From Deltaproteobacteria bacterium (GTDB taxonomy: Bacteria; Myxococcota_A; UBA9042; PHBI01): a stretch of DNA of 64,000 nucleotides. The position numbers and the translations under genes were made by a program. The stretch covers positions 1-64,000 of the forward strand of contig WYBB01000005.1 in assembly GCA_011526585.1 (NCBI GenBank), read 5' to 3'. This document shows, one piece after another, positions 57,339-64,000 of this stretch. The notes below the pieces were generated by a model. It was given only the letters and a program-made list of their open reading frames with translations, made no database searches and was not told where the DNA came from. Position 1 is the stretch's first letter, and every line of letters begins with the position of its first letter.

Positions 57339-58171
57339 TGCAGGCCGTCGTCTCCCGGCTCGGGCTCGGGCATGGGCGCCGGCTGGGGCAGCGGCTCGGG
57401 CTCGGGCAGGACCGCGGGCGGCGGCGGCGCCGGCGTGTCGTTGGTCGGCGCGGGCGGCGCCGGCTCGTCGACCGGCCCGTTCTGGTCGGCGGTGTAGCTC
57501 ACCTGCTTGACGTCGAAGGTGATCGAGGGCCGCTCGCGCAGGTCCCAGGTGATGTCACCCTTCTGGTAGCCGATGGCGCGCACCGTGGTGATCTTGCCCT
57601 TGGTCGCGTAGAACGTGTAGCTCGAGCGCAGCTTGAACTCGTAGTCCTTGAGGTAGGCGAAGACCGAGGAGTCGCCGCGGTAGACCATCTCGACGGCGAG
57701 CACGTGGTTGCCCGGGACCATGTTCTGGTTGAAGATCTCGATGCTCTGCTTGTCCTCGAGGATCTTCGAGCTGTCGTCCTGGAAATAGACCTTTTCGCCG
57801 TCGAGGTGATAGAGCACCGACACCGGCTTGAAGCTCGCGCCCATGTCGTTTTCGTGGAAGACGACGACCTTGGCCTCGGCGATGACGTCGTTGAGCAGGC
57901 GCTCCTTGAGGAGCAGGAGGCGCGTCTTCGAACGGAAGACCTTCTCCTTGAGGTTGACGACCTTCTCTTCGAGCTCGCGCAGCTTGTAGTCGTGCACCTG
58001 GCCGGCCGGCGTCGGCGGCGCGACCGGTTGATCGGTGAGCGAGGGTCCGAGCGGGCCGTCGGGCGCGGGCGGGCCGGGCGGGACCTCGAAGGGATCGGCG
58101 GTGTACGCGGGCGACCCGAGCGCGAGCGCGCCGAGGAGGCCGACCGTGACCGGGAGTGAGCGCCATTGCAT
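57335..58171 (-). CDS. Exported protein of unknown function, first gene of the TPR operon
   Basis: This is a 278-residue protein with a signal peptide (VTVGLLGALALGSPAYTA) and a Pro-rich stretch. A coiled-coil helix (RELEEKVVNLKEKVFRSKTRLLLLKERLL) leads into a strand-rich domain (VSVLYHLDGEKVYFQDDSS; LAVEMVYRGDSSVFAYLKDYEFKLRSSYTFYATKGK), and the tail is Pro/Glu-rich. Proteins with this style are sometimes annotated as dihydrolipoamide acetyltransferase in myxobacteria because of the Pro/Ala stretches, but no catalytic domain is present. An AAGGTG site precedes ATG 58171. The operon promoter should lie in 58172-58339. Confidence 0.75.
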   Translation of the reverse strand: MQWRSLPVTVGLLGALALGSPAYTADPFEVPPGPPAPDGPLGPSLTDQPVAPPTPAGQVHDYKLRELEEKVVNLKEKVFRSKTRLLLLKERLLNDVIAEAKVVVFHENDMGASFKPVSVLYHLDGEKVYFQDDSSKILEDKQSIEIFNQNMVPGNHVLAVEMVYRGDSSVFAYLKDYEFKLRSSYTFYATKGKITTVRAIGYQKGDITWDLRERPSITFDVKQVSYTADQNGPVDEPAPPAPTNDTPAPPPPAVLPEPEPLPQPAPMPEPEPGDDGLQ

Positions 58172-58339
58172 CGGGACACCTTTGTCCGTAGTCCGCCCCC
58201 GCGACGCGCGGGAGAGCCCCGGTGTTCTACCGCAACACGCGCACGGAAGAAAGTTGTGCACCGCGCTGCCGAGCCAACGACTGCGCGCGCGGCGAGCGGG
58301 CCTCCACAGCGAGGCTTCGACCGGCCGGGCTCAGGGCCC

Positions 58340-59383
<1,044 letters not shown>

Positions 59384-59413
59384 GATCTCGCTCGATTCGA
59401 AAGGGGATGAGTC

Positions 59414-59493
59414 GGGCGGCCACCAGGGCCGCGCCTACGATCGGCGGCCACGAGGTGCGCACCCACGAGGGCCGCCCCTACGATCGGCGGCCG
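59414..59493. repeat. Cluster of GC-rich intergenic repeat copies between rpmA and obgE
   Basis: A minus-strand copy lies at 59414-59438. A second, composite copy runs to 59481. The linker CCTACGATCGGCGGCC occurs twice (near 59433 and 59475), giving a local tandem period of about 42 bases. Transcripts of rpmA-obgE must read through these potential hairpins. Confidence 0.6.
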
Positions 59494-59500
59494 CCGCTGA

Positions 59501-59764
59501 TCAGTTGGTGGCGGCGTCGACGACCGAGGCGCGCTTGCGACCGCGACGATCGAAGTCGTACTTGAGCACGCCGTCGGTCAGCGCGAAGAGCGTGAAGTCA
59601 CGACCGCAGCCGACGTTCTGGCCCGGATGGATCACCGTGCCGACCTGGCGCACGATGATGTTGCCGGCCTTGACCACCTGGCCGCCGTAGATCTTCACCC
59701 CGCGGCGCTGTCCATGCGAGTCGCGACCGTTGCGGGAGCTGCCCTGTCCTTTCTTGTGAGCCAT
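59501..59764 (-). CDS. rpmA: 50S ribosomal protein L27
   Basis: The 87-residue protein starts [16 protein letters not shown], with [21 protein letters not shown] and [15 protein letters not shown], all typical of L27. No extra N-terminal cleavage leader is present. It lies 36 bases after rplU. Confidence 0.98.
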   Translation of the reverse strand: MAHKKGQGSSRNGRDSHGQRRGVKIYGGQVVKAGNIIVRQVGTVIHPGQNVGCGRDFTLFALTDGVLKYDFDRRGRKRASVVDAATN

Positions 59765-59800
59765 GACCTACCCCCGAGGGAGTCCGTGGATCGGGGCGCT

Positions 59801-60112
59801 TCAGGCCGCGATCGAGTCGATGCGAACGCGCGTGAAGTACTGGCGATGGCCCTTCTTGCGCTTGTAGTTCTTGCGGCGGCGGAACTTGAAGACCACGATC
59901 TTCTTGGCGCGCCCCTGCTCGACGATGGTGCCGGTGACGCTCGCGCCCTGCACGAGCGGGCGGCCGACGTGCGTCGCGTCGTCGGCGCCGACGAGGAGGA
60001 CCTCGGTGAAGCTCACCGTCGCGCCGGTGTCGCCGTCGAGGCGCTCGATCGCGAGGGTGTCACCCTGCTCGACCCGGTACTGCTTTCCGCCGGTCTTGAT
60101 CACGGCATACAT
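59801..60112 (-). CDS. rplU: 50S ribosomal protein L21
   Basis: This is a 103-residue protein. MYAVIKTGGKQYRVEQGD at the start and FKFRRRKNYKRKKGHRQYFTRVRID at the end are diagnostic. ATG 60112 is used because it matches the family N-terminus and has an AGAGGT site; six upstream codons are not part of L21. Confidence 0.98.
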   Translation of the reverse strand: MYAVIKTGGKQYRVEQGDTLAIERLDGDTGATVSFTEVLLVGADDATHVGRPLVQGASVTGTIVEQGRAKKIVVFKFRRRKNYKRKKGHRQYFTRVRIDSIAA

Positions 60113-60178
60113 CGTGGGACCTCTCGTCATCGATCACTGGGCGGCCCCGTCGGGCGGCCCGCGTAAGGGAGCGGGTAC

Positions 60179-61273
60179 TTAGACGAGCCCGGGGGCGGTG
60201 TCAACGAGCATCGCGCGCAGGCTCTCGCGATAGGGCGCGCGCGCCACGCCACGCTCGGTGACGATGCCGGCGATGAGGCCGCCGGGGGTGACATCGAAGC
60301 TCGGGTTTCGCACCTTGACGCCGGCGGGCGCGATCGGCTGGCCGAAGACCTCGAGCACCTCGCGGGCCGGGCGCTCCTCGATCGGGATCGCGGCGCCGTC
60401 GGGGGTGGCGAGGTCGACCGTCGAGGTCGGCGCGGCGACGTAGAACGGCACCGCGTGGTGCGCGCACAGGACCGCCAGGGTGAAGGTCCCGATCTTGTTG
60501 GCGGTATCACCGTTGGCCGCGATGCGGTCGGCGCCGACGACGACGAGATCGATCTCGCCGCGCGCGATCAGGTGGCCGGCGGCGCCGTCGGCGATGAGGG
60601 TGACGTCGATGCCGTCGCGCACGAGCTCCCAGGCGGTAAGCCGTGCGCCCTGCAGGTAGGGGCGCGTCTCGTCGGCGAAGACCGCGACCGGCGCCTCGGC
60701 GTTGGCGCTGCGGATCACCCCCAGCGCCGTGCCCCAGCCCGCGGTGGCCAGGCTGCCCGTGTTACAATGTGTCAAGATGCGGGTCTTGCGCGCGGCGAAG
60801 CGCGGCACGAGCGCCGCTCCGTGGCGGCCGATGGCGTGGTTCATCGCCAGGTCCTCGTCGCGGATCGCCTGGGCCTCGGCGTCGAGCGCGGACAGGCGCG
60901 CCGCGTGATCGAGGTGCGGGTTGGCGAGCGCGTTGGCGGCGATCCGGCGCATGCGGTCGGTCGCCCAGGCGAGGTTGACGGCGGTGGGGCGGGCCTGGGC
61001 CATGTCGTGCGCCAGCGCCTGGAACATGGCGGCGAACGAGACCGGCGGCAGCTGGCGCGCGCCGAGCGCGAGGCCGAAGGCGGCGGCGACCCCGATCGCC
61101 GGCGCGCCGCGGATCGCCATCTCGGCGATGGCGCGGCGCACGTCCTCGGCCGTGCGGCAGGTGAGCCAGACCTCCTCGAAGGGCAGGCGGCGCTGATCGA
61201 GGATGAAGACGGCGTCGTGCTCGCGACGGATCGGGCTCACGCCCTCGGCGGCGGCGGGGTGCATCTGGCTCAT
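60179..61273 (-). CDS. mtnA: S-methyl-5-thioribose-1-phosphate isomerase
   Basis: This is a 364-residue methionine-salvage enzyme. Diagnostic segments are MAIRGAPAIGVAAAFGLAL, THCNTGSLATAGWGTALGVI (catalytic Cys), ADETRPYLQGARLTAWEL and VVVGADRIAANGDTANKIGTF (catalytic Asp). Its ATG overlaps the gatB stop, so it is co-translated with the amidotransferase genes. An eIF2B-like relative is the family alternative but lacks these residues. Confidence 0.96.
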   Translation of the reverse strand: MSQMHPAAAEGVSPIRREHDAVFILDQRRLPFEEVWLTCRTAEDVRRAIAEMAIRGAPAIGVAAAFGLALGARQLPPVSFAAMFQALAHDMAQARPTAVNLAWATDRMRRIAANALANPHLDHAARLSALDAEAQAIRDEDLAMNHAIGRHGAALVPRFAARKTRILTHCNTGSLATAGWGTALGVIRSANAEAPVAVFADETRPYLQGARLTAWELVRDGIDVTLIADGAAGHLIARGEIDLVVVGADRIAANGDTANKIGTFTLAVLCAHHAVPFYVAAPTSTVDLATPDGAAIPIEERPAREVLEVFGQPIAPAGVKVRNPSFDVTPGGLIAGIVTERGVARAPYRESLRAMLVDTAPGLV

Positions 61274-62712
61274 GGGGATCGCCTCGCGGCGAGGCGCTCA
61301 CGCAGGATGCGCTGGAGCTCCTCGGGGTTGGCCTTGCCGCCGAGCGCCTTCATCGCCTGGCCGACGAAGAAGCCGAAGAGCTTGTCCTTGCCGCCGAGGA
61401 AGTCGGCGACCTGGGCGGCGTTCTTGTCGAGGATCGGCTCGATCACCTGGACGAGCGCGGCGCTGTCGGAGACCTGCCCGCCGTGCTCCGCGACCCAGCG
61501 CTCGAGGTCGGCCCCCTGGAGGAGGGCCTGGAGCGCATCCTTGGCCATGCGCGACGAGAGCGTGCCGGCGGTGAGATGGGCGATGAGCGCGGCGAGGGTC
61601 TCGGGGAGGACGGGGCTCTGGACGAGGTCGAGGCCGCTCTTGGAGAGGGCCCCGAGCAGATCGTTGATGAGCCAGTTGGCGGCGAGCTTGGGCTCGACCC
61701 GGGCCGCGACCGCCTCGAAGTAGTCGGCGCGCACCTTGTCCTGGGTGAGCACCTCGGCGTCGTACGGCGAGAGGCCGAGGGCGTCGACGAAGCGCCGCTG
61801 GCGGAGGTGCGGGAGCTCGGGCAGGGCGCGCTCCTCGGCGTGGATCAGCGACTCGGCGACGTCGATGACCAGCAGATCCGGATCGGGGAAGTAGCGGTAG
61901 TCGTGCGCGTCCTCCTTGCCGCGGAGGGCGCGCGTCTGGCCGGAGCCCTCGTCCCAGCCGCGCGTCTCCTGGACGACGCTGCCGCCGCGCTCGAGGAGCT
62001 CGATCTGGCGCTTGATCTCGGCGTCGATCGCGAGGCCGACGAAGCGGAAGGAGTTGACGTTCTTGATCTCGGTGCGGGTGCCGAGCGGCTCGCCGGGGCG
62101 GCGCACCGAGACGTTGGCGTCGCAGCGGAAGTTGCCCGCCTCCATGTCGCCGTCACAGACCCCGAGCCAGACGACGAGGCGATGCAGCGCCTTGAGGTAG
62201 GCGATGGCCTCCTCGGACGAGGCGAGCACCGGCTCGGAGACGATCTCGAGGAGGGCGACGCCGGCGCGGTTGAGATCGACGCGCGACTCGTTGCGACGCG
62301 GGTCGTGGATCGTCTTGCCGGCGTCCTCCTCGAGGTGGATCCGGCGCAGCGCGAAGGTCCGCAGCGCGCCGTCGAGGAAGACCGGCACGGTGCCGCCCCG
62401 GCAGATCGGATCCTCGTACTGGCTGATCTGATAGCCCTTGGGGAGATCGGGGTAGAAGTAGTGCTTGCGCGAGAACTGCGAGCGACGATCGATCGTCGAG
62501 CCGAGCGCGAGCCCGAGCCGGACCGCGAGGCGGATCGCCTCGGCGTTGGGCACCGGCAGGGTCCCGGGCAGGGCGAGGATCACCTCGTCGACGAAGGTGT
62601 TGGGCGCGAGATCGGCGGTCGAGCCGCCGGCGACCGGGCACGGCGAGAAGAGCTTCGAGCGCGTCTTGAGCTGGGCGTGCACCTCGAGGCCGATGACGGG
62701 TTGCCAGGTCAT
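61270..62712 (-). CDS. gatB: Aspartyl/glutamyl-tRNA(Asn/Gln) amidotransferase subunit B
   Basis: This is a 480-residue protein. The opening [22 protein letters not shown], then [35 protein letters not shown] and [11 protein letters not shown] mark GatB. The C-terminal YqeY-like tail ends [16 protein letters not shown] 62712 overlaps the gatA stop (ATGA). With GatA and GatC it makes Gln-tRNA(Gln) or Asn-tRNA(Asn), implying that the matching tRNA synthetase is absent or that the organism uses both routes. Confidence 0.97.
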   Translation of the reverse strand: MTWQPVIGLEVHAQLKTRSKLFSPCPVAGGSTADLAPNTFVDEVILALPGTLPVPNAEAIRLAVRLGLALGSTIDRRSQFSRKHYFYPDLPKGYQISQYEDPICRGGTVPVFLDGALRTFALRRIHLEEDAGKTIHDPRRNESRVDLNRAGVALLEIVSEPVLASSEEAIAYLKALHRLVVWLGVCDGDMEAGNFRCDANVSVRRPGEPLGTRTEIKNVNSFRFVGLAIDAEIKRQIELLERGGSVVQETRGWDEGSGQTRALRGKEDAHDYRYFPDPDLLVIDVAESLIHAEERALPELPHLRQRRFVDALGLSPYDAEVLTQDKVRADYFEAVAARVEPKLAANWLINDLLGALSKSGLDLVQSPVLPETLAALIAHLTAGTLSSRMAKDALQALLQGADLERWVAEHGGQVSDSAALVQVIEPILDKNAAQVADFLGGKDKLFGFFVGQAMKALGGKANPEELQRILRERLAARRSP

Positions 62713-64000
62713 GCGGCGACCTCCGCGCCGAAGGGGCAACTCTCACGGCCGAGCAGGGTCTCGAGGCCGTGCGCGATCTGGAGCAGCCGCACCTCTTGAA
62801 GCGGCGGCGCGACGAGCTGCAGGCCGACCGGCAGGCCGTGCGCGTCGCGGCCGACCGGCAGGGAGAGCGCGGGCAGCCCGGCGAGCGAGGCCGGAACCGT
62901 AAAGATATCAGCAAGATACATGGATAGTGGGTCGCTGGTGCGCTCACCGTGGGGCCAGGCGGTCACCGGCGAGGTCGGGCCGGCGATGAGGTCGACGGCG
63001 GCGAAGGCCTGGTCGAAGTCGCGGCGGATCAGCGTGCGCACCTTCTGGGCCTGCAGATAGTAGGCGTCGTAGTAGCCGCTGGAGAGGGCGAAGGTGCCGA
63101 GCATGATGCGGCGCTTGACCTCGGGGCCGAAGCCCTCGGCGCGGGTCTTCGAGAAGAGCTCGGCGAGGTCGGCGGGCGCGGCGGCGCGGTGGCCGTAGCG
63201 GATCCCGTCGAAGCGCGCGAGGTTGGACGAGGCCTCGGCGGTGGCGACGAGGTAGTAGGTCGCGACGGCGTAGCGCGTGTGCGGCAGCGAGATCGGCACG
63301 ACGGTGGCGCCCTCGTCGGACAGACGTGCCAGCGCATGGCGCACGCGCTCGCGCACGTCGGGCGCGACGCCGTCGCCGAGGTACTCGTCGGGCACGCCGA
63401 CACGCAGGCCGCCGAGATCGACGTGGGGGCCGATGGCGGTGAGGCCGGGCGCGGGCATCGGCAGGCTCGTCTGGTCGTGCGGGTCCTGGCCGGCGATCGC
63501 CTCGAGGACGAGGGCGGCGTCGGCGACCGAGCGCGTGAGCGGGCCGATCTGATCGAGCGACGAGGCGTAGGCGATGGCGCCGTGGCGCGAGACGCGGCCG
63601 TAGGTCGGCTTGACGCCGACGAGACCGCAGAAGCTCGCGGGCTGGCGGATCGAGCCGCCGGTGTCGGTGCCGAGCGCGGCGGCCGCCAGGTGGGCGGCGA
63701 CCGCGACGGCCGAGCCGCCGGAGCTGCCGCCCGGCACACGCGCCAGATCCCAGGGGTTCTTGGCGGGCTTGAAGGCGGAGAGCTCGGTCGAGCTGCCCAT
63801 GCCGAGCTCGTCCTGGTTGGTCTTGCCGATGACGATCGCGTCGGCCTGGCGCAGGCGGGCGACGGCGGTGGCGTCGTAGGGCGGCACCCAGCCGGCGAGG
63901 ATCTTCGAGCCGGCGGTGGTGACGAGCCCGCGGGTGACGATCTGATCCTTGACGGCGATCACCGCGCCGGCGAGCCGGCCGAGCGCCTCGCCGGCGGCGC
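62709..64000 (-). CDS. gatA: Glutamyl-tRNA amidotransferase subunit A, N-terminus beyond the window
   Basis: The visible part (about 430 residues) has the amidase Ser-Ser-Lys set: IAVKDQIV (Lys), [16 protein letters not shown] and [17 protein letters not shown] (both Ser). [16 protein letters not shown] and [25 protein letters not shown] follow. The frame is open to base 64000, so the first 60 or so residues are missing. It supplies ammonia from glutamine to GatB. Confidence 0.97.
   Translation of the reverse strand, partial: AAGEALGRLAGAVIAVKDQIVTRGLVTTAGSKILAGWVPPYDATAVARLRQADAIVIGKTNQDELGMGSSTELSAFKPAKNPWDLARVPGGSSGGSAVAVAAHLAAAALGTDTGGSIRQPASFCGLVGVKPTYGRVSRHGAIAYASSLDQIGPLTRSVADAALVLEAIAGQDPHDQTSLPMPAPGLTAIGPHVDLGGLRVGVPDEYLGDGVAPDVRERVRHALARLSDEGATVVPISLPHTRYAVATYYLVATAEASSNLARFDGIRYGHRAAAPADLAELFSKTRAEGFGPEVKRRIMLGTFALSSGYYDAYYLQAQKVRTLIRRDFDQAFAAVDLIAGPTSPVTAWPHGERTSDPLSMYLADIFTVPASLAGLPALSLPVGRDAHGLPVGLQLVAPPLQEVRLLQIAHGLETLLGRESCPFGAEVAA

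Noticed and set aside
55233-57497. 754-codon plus-strand frame opposite the TPR operon
   Set aside because: It mirrors TPR codons and gives Leu/Glu/Val-rich sequence without recognisable domains; the minus-strand genes have signal peptides and overlaps.

Overview
The window is very GC-rich, densely packed bacterial chromosome. Most adjacent same-strand genes overlap by ATGA or GTGA, which implies translational coupling. The gene content points to Myxococcota (the former delta-proteobacterial myxobacteria). The evidence is many Cys-rich lipoproteins with Asp/Thr/Ala/Pro-rich linkers, MopE-type metal-binding motifs, large TPR proteins, eukaryote-like extracellular domains (LDL-receptor class A, laminin B) and a TolQ/TolR/TonB set. 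This placement is an inference from gene style; no rRNA or marker phylogeny was available. I saw no rRNA, tRNA, CRISPR array or intact insertion sequence.

Region 1 (1-19700) is a surface polysaccharide (O-antigen or capsule) locus. A dTDP-sugar set (rmlA, rmlB, an FdtA/QdtA-type isomerase, an FdtB/QdtB-type aminotransferase and an FdtC/QdtC-type acetyltransferase) should make dTDP-Fuc3NAc or dTDP-Qui3NAc. It lies with a Wzx flippase, glycosyltransferases of several folds, a PssD/PssE (Alg14/Alg13-like) pair, an asparagine-synthase-like amidotransferase and a family-5-type nucleotidyltransferase. The most unusual part is a translationally coupled trio at 12278-15659: an HMG-CoA-lyase-like aldolase fused to a GNGPS-type domain, a CMP-sugar synthetase and a DUF115-like protein. 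It looks like a route to a CMP-activated acidic sugar that does not use NeuB. A PIN/antitoxin pair closes the locus, and a truncated FkbM methyltransferase opens it.

Region 2 (19731-31700) holds lipoproteins (TPR, Cys-repeat/MopE and LDLa types), the ribosome GTPase typA, an Uma2 nuclease, an alpha/beta hydrolase, methyltransferases, a likely 23-codon gene, a small conserved-looking basic/acidic protein and a HEPN-MNT toxin-antitoxin pair.

Region 3 (31752-39419) has the ruvC-ruvA-ruvB-pdxH operon on the minus strand. Divergent from it is an exbB-exbD-tonB operon with a candidate Fur box upstream, followed by a short UvrA-family ATPase gene.

Region 4 (39420-49860) is an eroded accessory zone. 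It contains a 48-bp uvrA relic, a plant GXM/IRX15-like methyltransferase, a deleted and frameshifted AAA+ ATPase, a lipoprotein gene and a glycosyltransferase gene cut off tail to tail, a pair of large exported proteins, and a broken paralogue carrying two laminin-B-like domains.

Region 5 (49860-58171) is a five-gene overlapping minus-strand operon of exported TPR/coiled-coil proteins, probably an envelope or trafficking machine. Region 6 (58340-64000) is core housekeeping on the minus strand: gatA-gatB-mtnA, rplU, rpmA, obgE. A short GC-rich intergenic repeat recurs near gene ends at 26.3, 29.5, 39.4 and 59.4 kb.
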